From contig VSPF01000001.1 in the NCBI GenBank assembly GCA_009775195.1, positions 1-64,000 of the forward strand: a stretch of 64,000 nucleotides of DNA, given 5' to 3'. Position 1 is the stretch's first letter, and each line of letters opens with the position of its first letter. Positions 24,913 through 34,217 of the stretch are shown in pieces. The notes under the pieces are model-generated. The model worked only from the letters and a program-made list of their open reading frames with translations, searched no databases and was not told where the DNA came from. The translations under genes were made by a program, and so were the position numbers. The DNA comes from Muribaculaceae bacterium. Its GTDB lineage: Bacteria; Bacteroidota; Bacteroidia; Bacteroidales; Muribaculaceae.

Positions 24913-27900
24913 CGACAGTTTCGTTTTTTAGGTTTTCACGTTGTATACGGCGTTCCACAGCCTTCGGTGTGAGGAACATGTCGCCGAGGCGGCGCAGTTT
25001 GCGACGGTACACGAAGCCCACGCCGGTCTGGGTAATCTCGCCCTCGAGTATGCTCTCGTAGCCTGTATGGCGGAACAGACGGACATACATGGTACGCTGG
25101 GCATTGAGGAAGTATTCAAACGAAATATCGTTAATCAGGTTTTGCGAGAAGTTCTCGTCGGCATTGGCATCGGTAGAGTAATTGCCGCCGACCACGATTT
25201 TGAAGCGGTCGTTGAAGAGCGATTTCGACACCTGGTAGGAATAACTCATCGTCTGCGAGGTATTGCCGTCGATAGTGCGGTCGTACTGGTCGATACCAAA
25301 TGATATGTCGACACCCTTGATGTTGTTTGCCGCCCACGAGTTGACCTGCGACTCGAGGAACGAGAAGAGCGGGTTGCCGGCAAGCGAAGCATCGCCCTTT
25401 GTGCCGGGGCCGGTGTATACATTATAGAGCAGCATATTCATGGCCTGGTTGGCGCGTTGTTGCGGCGTCATGCTCTCGAGTTCGTTGGCAACGGTGATAT
25501 CATCGTTGGTCGACAGGTCGAAGGCGACATCCATCTGGTTGAGCGTGCCGGTCACAGACAAGCCAATATCGAAGTTGACCAGTCGCGAGTTTTGGCCCGT
25601 CTGTGTCACATTGGCCTTTACCACGTCGTTGGCGTGGATGTTGAGGGTCGGGTTCATCATGTCGCCATTGAAAGCTACATAACTGCCGCGCACAAAATTA
25701 AATAACTTCTCGCTCATGAAAGGCGGCGAGTAGCGCACGAAGCCCTTGTCGAGATTTATACGGCCCGACAGGCGTCCGTTGTCGAGCGGCGACATCTCGA
25801 ATGTCAACTGGCCGTTGCTCTCTACCTGGGCGCGGTTTTTGCCGTCGGGCGACAGGTAGACATTGATTATATTGCCGTCCTGCAGGGTAAGGTTGGCATC
25901 GAGCATCATTGCCATGCCCGACTGCGCGAGCGAGTCAGCGGCGACAACCGCTGCCGAATCGGTGAAATTGACAAATTTCACCATATCGCCGACCGAGCGG
26001 TTTGCCAGCGTCGTTGTCGCGCCGGGTATGACATAGGTGATGTTGGTGCCCGAATTGACACTAAGGTCGGCATTTACCATCATAAAGCTCATTGACCCTC
26101 GGGCAGTGGCATTGAGACTTATATAGCCCTTGCCGAATATGTCGGCTCCCTTCTGCAGCCTGTTGCTATTGACTATCATCATGTTGTCGGCCTTGAGGGC
26201 GAGGTTGAACTTCATGTTGTCGAGCGAGGAAATATCGACCGTGCCGTTTACATTGAGCGGATTATCGTTGCAACCCTTGATGCTGAAATTGTCGAAGCTC
26301 ACGAGCCCGTCGACAACCTTGATTGGCGTGGGACTGAACATATATTCGGTGCCCGTCATGCCCAGCCGCACGGCGGTGGAGTCGAAATCGAGTGTGCCGT
26401 TGAATATAGGCGCATCCTCTGTGCCCGAAATCTTAAGGCTGCCGTTGAGCATACCCGACATACGCGCCACATTGCCCGGAAGGAACGGATTGACCGTGGC
26501 AAGGGGGAACCTTATCATCGAGAAATCGAGAGCGAGAGGCGATATGGCCGTGCTGTCGTTGAGCGCACCCGAGAGCGTCATTGTCTTCACTCCGTCGACG
26601 AGCACGTCGGCATCGGCCCTGATTGTGCCCGACGGGGTTGCGGCGATGTTGAAATTTGTCTTGAAATCGGCAACCCTCTGCTTGCCATATACAAAATTGG
26701 TAATACCGGCACTGCCCTGCCCGACAAGCATCCCGTCGTGACGGTTGAGGCGCATATCGGCATTGACATCACCCTTAATCGGCGGGGCGAAAGGATTTAC
26801 GGCAATCCAGTCGCTCAGATGTATGTCGGTGAGCTGGAGCACGAGGTCTTCCTGCAAGTGCGAACGATGGGTCGTACTGTCGGGATGCTCGGTATAAATT
26901 GCCAGGGCACTATTGCCACCCTTCATGCGCAGGTTGGCATCGATATGGCCGGTAGGTATGTTGTAGCTGATAAAATTGTCGGGGTTCGCAGACCATGACT
27001 GATATGCGATAATGGGGCTGTAGGGCCGCACATGCAGCGTGAGTGTAGAGTCCGCAGCGTCGCTCTGCGCGGCAAGGCCTATTTCGTAGCCGGTTACGCC
27101 CTTGAGGTTTTGCTGCTTAAGACCCACGTGGGCATATTTACCCTGTATGACGGTCTTGAGGTCGACGCGATGCCATTGGTCGAGATTACCGGGCCGATTG
27201 CGCACCCCGGCATCGAGATGGAAGTGGCCACGGTGTTCGCCCCCGCCGATAAATATCGAGTCGAGCAACATACTGCCCGTATCAAAACGCTCGACAGAGC
27301 CATTGATGACGAGCGTGCTGTCGTTGGCAACGCGGAAGTCAAACGAACGCACCGACATCTTCGACGGCGCCAGTATGTCGTTGACCAGGTTTGAGCGGCC
27401 TCCGTGCATGTCGAGGGCAAAAGGCGGCAGGGTGCTACACAGCGTGTCGGCATCGAGGGTGTACACGGCAAGCTGTTTGCCCAACAGGTCGGAAAAGGCC
27501 GTAAATGAAGACATGAGGCTATCAAGAGCGGCCGGCGAGCGGAACGAAGCATCGAGGTCGCGATTTTTGACAGTAAGGTAGGTAAGGCTGTCGGCGGCAT
27601 CGAAGCGCGCGTTTATGTCATTGAGCGCAATCGTGCCTTCCGCCCTGCGGAAAAATACATCGCTGACATTGACAACGGCCTGTATGTCGTTTTTGCCCGG
27701 GCCTATGACGGCATTGCCTTCGAGGGCGATTTCGAGCGAGGCAGGCTCCTGCATGAATTTCAGCGCATAGAGGTCGATATAGCTGCCGTCGAGGCTTGCA
27801 TTCCAGTTATACACATTGCCGTCGAGATTGCCGTCGGCAAGAAGCGAAAACTCGGCCGAGGGGTTTGCAGACTTGAGCGATACGGTGGCGTGGCCGTTGT

Positions 27901-29695
27901 CGAGACCGGCCTTTGCCTTTATGTCGGTATATGCCACACCGTCGTACACGGCGTTGGCAACATCAATATCGGCATCGATTTTTGTCGATTTTACAAAGGG
28001 GTCGTATCCACGGCCGGTCACATGTGCCTTGGCAGTCACCTGCTCTACCCCCAAGAGGGGCATAAAGGCTTGCACAGGGAAGGTTGAGGCCGTCACGTCG
28101 GCGCGATAAGCCTCGGCATCGCCGTTCCACCGTGCGTCGAGCCCTATGCGGCCACCTTTCGTAACGGCGGTCAGACGGCCGTCAACTACACCACGCTTCA
28201 TGGCAACATTGCCATCGAGCGTCATCGGCGGTATGCGCAGCATGGCGGCGGTCTCCTTTGCCAACAGCTTGTTTTTGAAACTGTTGACATTTATAATATT
28301 GCCCCTGAGCTTGATATTTCCGCCAAGAGCTACGGGGTTCATCATATTTTCGACATTGCCCGAGGCGTTGAGGGTAACACAATTGTTAAGCAGCAATCGC
28401 GCATTGTCGATTACGAGATTGCCCGTAGTGCCCGACGCACCGAGTGTAAGCAATATATCGTCGGCAGCCGGTATAGCAGCCAGGTAGGGCGTGAAAGCCG
28501 GGAACATGTCGGCCATATCGCCCGGTGCAAAAGCTCCGTCAAGGTTTATACCGAGGGGGAGCGAGGGGTCAGACACCATGTCGCCCATACCCATCACGCC
28601 GTCGAAGCGCACATCGGTGCCTCGCGGTGTGGCAAGGTGCACCTGCCGGAAATTCAAGGCGGCAGAATCAATGTCGAGTGTGCCGTCGACATCAAGTACA
28701 ACACCACAGCGTTCGCGACCATGGAGTTTCAAGGGGAGTCTTACCGTAGTGGCCTGATTATAAAAATCATGCAAGGCCAGGTCGATACTGTCGAGACTTA
28801 TATACGTGAAATCAAGGCCGGGCAGCGGTGTCACCCCGGCAGTGGCATAGAGGGCGTCACCACCGTGAAAATCGATGCTGTCGATTGCGACAGTCCACGG
28901 GGCAGAAGTGACCGTATCTGACGACGCAGCCAGCGGATACGGGCCCGAGGCCGCGAGCATGGCCGAGTCGGGCACGATATAGCGCGCACTGAGGCCGCGA
29001 CCCTTGAAGGATGCGAGGTCGATTTTCTGATTGAAAAGGTCTACGAGGCCGTCGCGCAACTCAGATGCGGCAATGTGGGCCGACAAGGTGTCGATTGTCG
29101 GCATCATGCGCATGGTATAGGTGAAATCGTCGAGGGCTATGCGGTCGAGGGCTATGCTCATGCGCGTAGGCGGTGCCGGCGGGGTCGGCGGCGCGGTATC
29201 GGTATTCATCACCATAGTCAGGCGACCGCCGCGTATAAGCCCGTCGCCGACCTTTATAGCCATGTCGGCAAGTTTTACCGATGCCGGTGCAAGGGCAACG
29301 CTGTCGGCGGCAATGTTGAGAAACAAGGCCGAATCAGGCACACCCATGCGATATCGTACGCCCGACACTTCAGCCCCGGATATTACCGCTTTGCCTGCCA
29401 ATAAGGGCAATACATCAATCTCGGCCCGCAGCGACGACGCTGCCATCATGGTGTCGCCGTAAGAAGTAAGGACAAGGCCGCCGGCTTCAATATCGAGGGG
29501 GAAGTCAAGGCGGAAAAAATCGAGTGACAAATCTGCTGCGGGAGTGGACAGTTTGGCAACGACAGCCCGGCGCGCTTTATCCTGGGCCCAGTCGGAATAT
29601 AGAAGTGCCACCACACCGCACAACAAGAGTACGACTGCCAGGACGGTATATCCCAGCAGACGTACGATGTGTTTGATAATACTCCAAGCTTTCAC
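24899..29695 (-). CDS. tamB: TamB: translocation/assembly module inner-membrane protein
   Basis: A very large AsmA/TamB-type protein (1598 residues) anchored by one N-terminal membrane helix (about 10-30, YTVLAVVLLLCGVVALLY). The body is a long repetitive beta-taco of short strands, as in the bridge-like lipid-transport proteins spanning the periplasm. The conserved TamB C-terminal domain is at about 1200-1560 (DVSFGIDQYD, YSYQVSKSLFNDRFKIVVGGNYS). Its size is typical for Bacteroidales. tamL lies immediately downstream and overlaps it. No promoter box was recognised in the 66-nt gap upstream. Confidence 0.92.
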   Translation of the reverse strand: MKAWSIIKHIVRLLGYTVLAVVLLLCGVVALLYSDWAQDKARRAVVAKLSTPAADLSLDFFRLDFPLDIEAGGLVLTSYGDTMMAASSLRAEIDVLPLLAGKAVISGAEVSGVRYRMGVPDSALFLNIAADSVALAPASVKLADMAIKVGDGLIRGGRLTMVMNTDTAPPTPPAPPTRMSIALDRIALDDFTYTMRMMPTIDTLSAHIAASELRDGLVDLFNQKIDLASFKGRGLSARYIVPDSAMLAASGPYPLAASSDTVTSAPWTVAIDSIDFHGGDALYATAGVTPLPGLDFTYISLDSIDLALHDFYNQATTVRLPLKLHGRERCGVVLDVDGTLDIDSAALNFRQVHLATPRGTDVRFDGVMGMGDMVSDPSLPLGINLDGAFAPGDMADMFPAFTPYLAAIPAADDILLTLGASGTTGNLVIDNARLLLNNCVTLNASGNVENMMNPVALGGNIKLRGNIINVNSFKNKLLAKETAAMLRIPPMTLDGNVAMKRGVVDGRLTAVTKGGRIGLDARWNGDAEAYRADVTASTFPVQAFMPLLGVEQVTAKAHVTGRGYDPFVKSTKIDADIDVANAVYDGVAYTDIKAKAGLDNGHATVSLKSANPSAEFSLLADGNLDGNVYNWNASLDGSYIDLYALKFMQEPASLEIALEGNAVIGPGKNDIQAVVNVSDVFFRRAEGTIALNDINARFDAADSLTYLTVKNRDLDASFRSPAALDSLMSSFTAFSDLLGKQLAVYTLDADTLCSTLPPFALDMHGGRSNLVNDILAPSKMSVRSFDFRVANDSTLVINGSVERFDTGSMLLDSIFIGGGEHRGHFHLDAGVRNRPGNLDQWHRVDLKTVIQGKYAHVGLKQQNLKGVTGYEIGLAAQSDAADSTLTLHVRPYSPIIAYQSWSANPDNFISYNIPTGHIDANLRMKGGNSALAIYTEHPDSTTHRSHLQEDLVLQLTDIHLSDWIAVNPFAPPIKGDVNADMRLNRHDGMLVGQGSAGITNFVYGKQRVADFKTNFNIAATPSGTIRADADVLVDGVKTMTLSGALNDSTAISPLALDFSMIRFPLATVNPFLPGNVARMSGMLNGSLKISGTEDAPIFNGTLDFDSTAVRLGMTGTEYMFSPTPIKVVDGLVSFDNFSIKGCNDNPLNVNGTVDISSLDNMKFNLALKADNMMIVNSNRLQKGADIFGKGYISLNATARGSMSFMMVNADLSVNSGTNITYVIPGATTTLANRSVGDMVKFVNFTDSAAVVAADSLAQSGMAMMLDANLTLQDGNIINVYLSPDGKNRAQVESNGQLTFEMSPLDNGRLSGRINLDKGFVRYSPPFMSEKLFNFVRGSYVAFNGDMMNPTLNIHANDVVKANVTQTGQNSRLVNFDIGLSVTGTLNQMDVAFDLSTNDDITVANELESMTPQQRANQAMNMLLYNVYTGPGTKGDASLAGNPLFSFLESQVNSWAANNIKGVDISFGIDQYDRTIDGNTSQTMSYSYQVSKSLFNDRFKIVVGGNYSTDANADENFSQNLINDISFEYFLNAQRTMYVRLFRHTGYESILEGEITQTGVGFVYRRKLRRLGDMFLTPKAVERRIQRENLKNETVDETH

Positions 29696-29761
29696 TTCAA
29701 AAATAAGTTGTGTGATGAATTTAACTTAAAACGGCTCGGAGAGTGTAAAAGTTCGCCTTCC

Positions 29762-31084
29762 CTATTTATTTTTTAGCTGTGTCACCCTTACCTTGGTATT
29801 CTTTATTTTGTAAGGTGCGACCGCCTCGACCGTCGCCCGGGCCTTGTCGGCCGGCACGGCGACATAGGCACAGTGGTCCCTGACATCGATACGTCCGACC
29901 TCGCCCGGGGCGAGACCGCCTTTGGAAATAAGGAAACCGGCTATGTCGCCTCGCGATATTTTCTCTTTCTTACCGGCATTGAAATAGAGTGTCGATACAC
30001 GGTCGGCGTGTTTTGGCTCTATTGCCGCGATTTTGCCGGGTTGTGCGGTCGCATAATCCGGCAAAGTCTCCTTTTCCGAAACTATGACGTATGCTTTGCC
30101 CAGTGTGCCGCCCAGACGCCCCGTGCGGCCATTGCGGTGCGCCCACGCCTCGGGCGTAGACGGCAGGTGGTAGTGCACCACGGCATCGACACCCTCTATA
30201 TCAAGACCGCGCGCGGCAAGGTCGGTAGCCACCATCACCGGTGCCGTACCGTTGGAAAAAAGTATCAGCGCCCTCTCGCGCAAATCCTGGTCAAGACCGC
30301 CGTGATAAAGACACGACGGCATACCCAGCTTCTGCAAGTGGCCGTAGACACGCTCGGCAGCTTCGCGGTGATTGACAAAGACTATGGTCTTGTGTCCCGA
30401 CAGGGCCTTGAGGAGGTCGACCACGGTATCGAGTTTGTCGGCGGCAGGGCTGTCGATTTGGAAGACTTCTACCGGTTTTTCGCCGGTCTGCGTGCCGTCG
30501 CTATAGTCGAGCACGTGCTCTACCTTGCCGACAAAGTCGGGTATTTCGCCACTTGTCGCCGAGGTCAGCACAAGGCCCGACACATGCCTCATGGTGGCAA
30601 CTATCCGCTTCATGTCGGGGGCAAAACCGAGCTCGAGGGCCTTGTCGTACTCGTCGATTACCAGGGTCTTGGTACTGGTCAGGTCGAGACGGCGACGGTT
30701 GATATGGTCGAGTAGACGCCCGGGGGTACCCACGACTATGTCGGGATTTGCAGCAAGACTCTTAGCCTCGGTCTCGAAGGAATGTCCGCCGTAGAGGGCG
30801 GTAGTCTTATAGTCGGGGGCAGCCAGCGGACGGACGGTATCATAAATCTGAAGCACCAACTCGCGCGTCGGGGCTATCACAAGAGCCTTTACGCCCTCCC
30901 CGGACGGCCCGCTCATCGACCTCAACAAAGCTATGGCGAAGGCAAGTGTCTTGCCGCTGCCCGTGGGGGCCTGGAGCAACACCCTTGCCGGTAGCGCGGT
31001 GCGGGCCATCTCATCCTGCATAGGCAGCAGGCTGTCGATGCCAAGGGCTCGACGTGACCGCTCGAGTATGGTCTTCAGTTGCAT
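29762..31084 (-). CDS. DEAD-box RNA helicase with DbpA-type C-terminal RNA-binding domain
   Basis: 440 residues. Helicase motifs: APTGSGKT (I), APTREL (Ia), GTPGRLLDH (Ib), motif II written DEYD rather than DEAD (VIDEYDKALELGF), SATSGE (III), ATDLAARGLDIEGVD (V), HRNGRTGR (VI). The last 70 residues (KISRGDIAGFLISKGGL...IDVRDHCAYVAVPADKARATVEAV) are a DbpA-like RNA-recognition domain, which in E. coli DbpA targets 23S rRNA hairpin 92. A role in 50S assembly is inferred. It lies 7 nt downstream of the thioredoxin gene. Confidence 0.88.
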   Translation of the reverse strand: MQLKTILERSRRALGIDSLLPMQDEMARTALPARVLLQAPTGSGKTLAFAIALLRSMSGPSGEGVKALVIAPTRELVLQIYDTVRPLAAPDYKTTALYGGHSFETEAKSLAANPDIVVGTPGRLLDHINRRRLDLTSTKTLVIDEYDKALELGFAPDMKRIVATMRHVSGLVLTSATSGEIPDFVGKVEHVLDYSDGTQTGEKPVEVFQIDSPAADKLDTVVDLLKALSGHKTIVFVNHREAAERVYGHLQKLGMPSCLYHGGLDQDLRERALILFSNGTAPVMVATDLAARGLDIEGVDAVVHYHLPSTPEAWAHRNGRTGRLGGTLGKAYVIVSEKETLPDYATAQPGKIAAIEPKHADRVSTLYFNAGKKEKISRGDIAGFLISKGGLAPGEVGRIDVRDHCAYVAVPADKARATVEAVAPYKIKNTKVRVTQLKNK

Positions 31085-31090
31085 AGTGTA

Positions 31091-31564
31091 TCAGAGATTG
31101 TCGTTGATGATTTTCTCGAAGTTCTCGGCAGGAAGGAGTTCGCCGGTGCCGATTTTCTTGAAATACGTGCCGTCGGGCTTGAGGAAGAGCACGGCCGGAA
31201 TTGATTCACCCATCTGGTATGCCTCGAAGAGATTACCGAGCTTGTCGACATCGACAGATATAAATGTCACCTTGCCCTGGTATTTGGCAGCTAACTCTTC
31301 GAGCACGGGGGTAAGCTGACGGCAAGGGCCGCACCACACGGCATTGAAATCGACAACGGTCAACTGCTCTACCTTGACACCGGGAGTAAGCGCGGAAGCA
31401 TCTTCGAGTTCGATTACCTTTCCGTCTTTTGCCACGGGGGCGTATTTGGCGACCGAAGGTTGCTCTACGGCTGCTTCTTCAGTTTCGGTAGTCTGGGTCG
31501 ACTGGTTGCCGCCGCACGAAGCAAGCGCGAATGCGGCAACAGCCATTAAAAAAATCTTTTTCAT
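31091..31564 (-). CDS. Thioredoxin-fold lipoprotein
   Basis: Start set at MKKIFLMAVAAFALASCGGN; the longer upstream frame lacks a signal. Cys17 (LASC) is the lipidation site, followed by an acidic linker. A single thioredoxin domain has the active-site WCGPC (Cys78, Cys81). Residues around it (VVDFNAVWCGPCRQLTPVLEEL, FISVDVDKLGNLFEAYQM) are close to classical thioredoxin rather than TlpA. It probably acts as a periplasmic disulfide reductase. 157 residues. It lies between mdh and the helicase on the minus strand. Confidence 0.87.
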   Translation of the reverse strand: MKKIFLMAVAAFALASCGGNQSTQTTETEEAAVEQPSVAKYAPVAKDGKVIELEDASALTPGVKVEQLTVVDFNAVWCGPCRQLTPVLEELAAKYQGKVTFISVDVDKLGNLFEAYQMGESIPAVLFLKPDGTYFKKIGTGELLPAENFEKIINDNL

Positions 31565-31668
31565 AAACAGTTTTATTAATTTCGCATGTTCACATAAATA
31601 CGACAGCAACCATGCCGGGTTAAAGCCCGGCACGGTTGTATGTTAAACGCTCAATAAGGCACGTAAGT

Positions 31669-32595
31669 TTAAGCGAGGGCGGCGTTTGTCTTGTGCACGG
31701 CGGCAGCGCTGGCAGCGAAGAGGGCCTTTTCCTCGTCGTTGAGGTCGAGCTCTACAATCTTCTCGATACCATTGCGGCCAAGGATGCAAGGCACGCCTAT
31801 GCAGAGGTCTTTCTCGCCATATTCGCCTTCGAGCAGGGCCGAGCAAGGCAGCATCTTCTTCTGGTCGCCGAGGACAGCGGCAACGACCTGGGCAGCGGCT
31901 GCGCCGGGGGCATACCATGCCGATGTACCCAGGAGCTTTGTCAGTGTGGCACCACCGACCATGGTGTCGGCAGCGACTTTGTCGAGCTGCTCGGCAGGGA
32001 TGATTGTGCTTGCAGGGATACCACGGTAGGCGGCATAACGCTTGAGGGGAATCATGGTTGTATCGCCGTGACCGCCGATAACCATACCCTCGACCTCGTT
32101 GATATTGGCATTGAGGGCGATGCTCAGGAAATATTTGAAGCGTGCGCTATCGAGTGCGCCGCCCATACCGATGATGCGGTTGCGGGGCAGCTTGGTAACG
32201 CGGTGAATCAGATATGTCATGGTGTCCATAGGGTTGGAGACGCACACGATGATGGCGTTGGGCGAATGGGCAAGGATGTTCTCTGTAACCGAGCGCACGA
32301 TGCCGGCATTTACACCAATCAGTTCTTCGCGGGTCATGCCGGGCTTGCGGGGGATGCCTGAAGTTATGACAACGACATCAGAGCCCTCGGTGCGGGCATA
32401 ATCGTTTGTGACACCCACAAGGCGGCTGTTGAGACCGAGGATGTTTGCGGCCTGCATGATATCCATGGCCTTACCTTCAGATACACCTTCTTTGATATCG
32501 AGGAGAACGACTTCGTCGGCAAGCTGGCTTGTCACCAGCACGTTAGCACATGTTGCGCCTACATTACCGGCGCCTACGACTGTAACTTTTGACAT
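31669..32595 (-). CDS. mdh: Malate dehydrogenase (NAD-dependent)
   Basis: Interconverts malate and oxaloacetate in the reductive branch of the TCA cycle, a main route to succinate and propionate in Bacteroidales. Start set at MSKVTVVGAGNVGAT, 308 residues. The Rossmann GAGNVG, the substrate loop SGIPRKPGMTREEL (Arg after the Pro marks malate rather than lactate use) and the catalytic His in GGHGDTTMIP are all present. It has a clear promoter at 32672-32703. Confidence 0.95.
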   Translation of the reverse strand: MSKVTVVGAGNVGATCANVLVTSQLADEVVLLDIKEGVSEGKAMDIMQAANILGLNSRLVGVTNDYARTEGSDVVVITSGIPRKPGMTREELIGVNAGIVRSVTENILAHSPNAIIVCVSNPMDTMTYLIHRVTKLPRNRIIGMGGALDSARFKYFLSIALNANINEVEGMVIGGHGDTTMIPLKRYAAYRGIPASTIIPAEQLDKVAADTMVGGATLTKLLGTSAWYAPGAAAAQVVAAVLGDQKKMLPCSALLEGEYGEKDLCIGVPCILGRNGIEKIVELDLNDEEKALFAASAAAVHKTNAALA

Positions 32596-32671
32596 AGTTG
32601 AAACGTGATAATATGATAGTAGTGATTTATTAACTATTACAGTGCCGGGGCGCATACGCGCCTCGACACTG

Positions 32672-32703
32672 CAAAGATAGATATTTTCTACATTTTAAGC
32701 AAA
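32672..32703 (-). promoter_or_regulatory. mdh promoter (TTTG-N20-TATCTTTG)
   Basis: On the minus strand the -33 box TTTG is at 32703-32700 and the -7 box TATCTTTG at 32679-32672, 20 nt apart. This is a full match to the Bacteroides consensus, with a leader of about 70 nt. Confidence 0.78.
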
Positions 32704-32704
32704 C

Positions 32705-33205
32705 TCAATGACCGAAATAGTTGTCGAGGTCGGATTGCGAGGGGTTGTGCGACACAATCTTGCCGTCCGGGTCGATAAGCACCGAGCCGAGACCCTTGTC
32801 GAGGCCGTAGCTGTCGATGACGGCACGAGCGGCATCGCCGTCGAGGTGGTACTGGGTGCTGCCAATCAGACTGTCGCGCCGCATGATTTCGCCAAAAAGA
32901 GCCGGAGACTCGTCGAGATTGACACTCAGCAGTTTTAAATCGTTGCCGGGATGCGAACGCAGCCACGCCGTGTACTCGTTGGCGGCCTGACGCGACATGG
33001 CATCGGTCGATTTCCAAAAATTAAGCATCACGTAATTGCCCGACTGCGCGGCAAGAGTAGTTTCGGGCGCACGGGCCCCCTGCGACGGCAGCCACAGTGC
33101 CGGCGCCTGCCGGCCGATTGAGGTTCGATATTGTGAATCAGCATATCCCACGGCGCACAATAGTACCCCGATAAAGATTGCCGTAATAATCAATGTCTTT
33201 TTCAT
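32705..33205 (-). CDS. TlpA-like thioredoxin-fold protein lacking the CxxC
   Basis: 166 residues with an N-terminal signal or anchor (MKKTLIITAIFIGVLLCAVG). The fold follows TlpA/AhpC-type proteins (NYVMLNFWKSTDAMSRQAANEY, LLSVNLDES, LGSVLIDPDGKIV). Where CxxC is expected after the Trp, the sequence is K-S-T-D-A (residues 65-69), so it cannot be a thiol oxidoreductase. It may be a structural or binding relative. It follows the GldB-related lipoprotein after about 50 nt on the same strand. Confidence 0.7.
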   Translation of the reverse strand: MKKTLIITAIFIGVLLCAVGYADSQYRTSIGRQAPALWLPSQGARAPETTLAAQSGNYVMLNFWKSTDAMSRQAANEYTAWLRSHPGNDLKLLSVNLDESPALFGEIMRRDSLIGSTQYHLDGDAARAVIDSYGLDKGLGSVLIDPDGKIVSHNPSQSDLDNYFGH

Positions 33206-33256
33206 CGTCTGACGTTCCTTTCAATAATAGAACGCCGACGAAGCCCGGTTTGTTTA

Positions 33257-34204
33257 TCAATGCTGGTATTGCGAGTTGATTAACACCGAGTTACCTTTGT
33301 AAAACTCGGGCGACAGCATCTGTGGGAGTGTGGCATCGGGGTGGTCGGCGAGATATGCGCTTACGATGCGGTAGCCTATATAACGCCCTACACGGCCCGG
33401 GGCGCCAGGCTCGACCACCGACACCTCGGGCGAGGGCGCAACAAGCCGGTCGGCAGTAGACTCGGAGGTGTCGTAGAGCAACTGGCGATGTATGATACTG
33501 CGCCATATCGAACCCTCGTTTTCTTCGAGCCACCGCATCTGGGCATCAGTATAGCCGAGAGCGTCACCCAGGCTGCCATCAGGCACGAGCGACATCTTGG
33601 CATGTGTAAGCACACCCTCGTATATCATACGCGAGAGGGCCGTGGCATCCCCGCCTTCGAGAGAATAGGGATAAGAGGTCGCAACCAGGGCCTCGGCAAG
33701 GTCGTACGGCAGAGCCTGTGGTGTCTTGCCAAGCCGCATATACACAGGCCAATGACTGTAGCCGGGATAATCGGCACCAAGATAATGGTTGAGGGCGACA
33801 AGCATCACACTGTCGACAAAAAGCACCGACTCAGGACGTCCATAGACGACTGTTGCATACAGCCTGCGCGGCAACGCGAGCCCCTGCGACTCGGCATTGG
33901 CGAGTATGCCGCCCAAAGACCGGGCCACATAGGCGGTGTCAGTGAAGACCGAGTCGACATCGGGAGTGAAAACCGACACGGCCTGCGACGACATCCAAGC
34001 CTCGACAAGCTCGGGAGTAAGCGGCTCTTCGCTGACCGTGCGCATAAATGCACGCAGCACTGTGCTGTCGCTATCGGGCACATGCCCCGAAGCAATATAT
34101 GAGTATAGCGGCACCACTTCGGCCTCGGGCGCATCGGCCTGGCGGCTGCTTTTGCTACAAGCCACCACTAACGATAGAAAGATAAGAGGAAGGAGACGTT
34201 TCAT
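33257..34204 (-). CDS. GldB-related lipoprotein
   Basis: Start set at MKRLLPLIFLSLVVACSKSS (Cys16 lipidated), 315 residues. The 90 residues open upstream overlap the helicase gene and are not coding. The pattern matches the GldB family: NHYLGADYPGYSHWPVYMRL, DLAEALVATSYPYSL, MIYEGVLTHAKMSL.PD, GYTDAQMRWLEENEGSIWRSI and PGRVGRYIGYRIVSAYL, with a peptidase-like fold. In gliding Flavobacteriia GldB is needed for motility; here no other gliding gene is visible, and many non-motile gut Bacteroidales carry a relative. The real role is unknown. Confidence 0.75.
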   Translation of the reverse strand: MKRLLPLIFLSLVVACSKSSRQADAPEAEVVPLYSYIASGHVPDSDSTVLRAFMRTVSEEPLTPELVEAWMSSQAVSVFTPDVDSVFTDTAYVARSLGGILANAESQGLALPRRLYATVVYGRPESVLFVDSVMLVALNHYLGADYPGYSHWPVYMRLGKTPQALPYDLAEALVATSYPYSLEGGDATALSRMIYEGVLTHAKMSLVPDGSLGDALGYTDAQMRWLEENEGSIWRSIIHRQLLYDTSESTADRLVAPSPEVSVVEPGAPGRVGRYIGYRIVSAYLADHPDATLPQMLSPEFYKGNSVLINSQYQH

Positions 34205-34217
34205 ATCTATGAAACAC

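Noticed and set aside
33257..34204. Gliding motility locus
   Set aside because: Only a GldB-related lipoprotein is present; none of GldKLMN, SprA or other gliding/T9SS genes are here.
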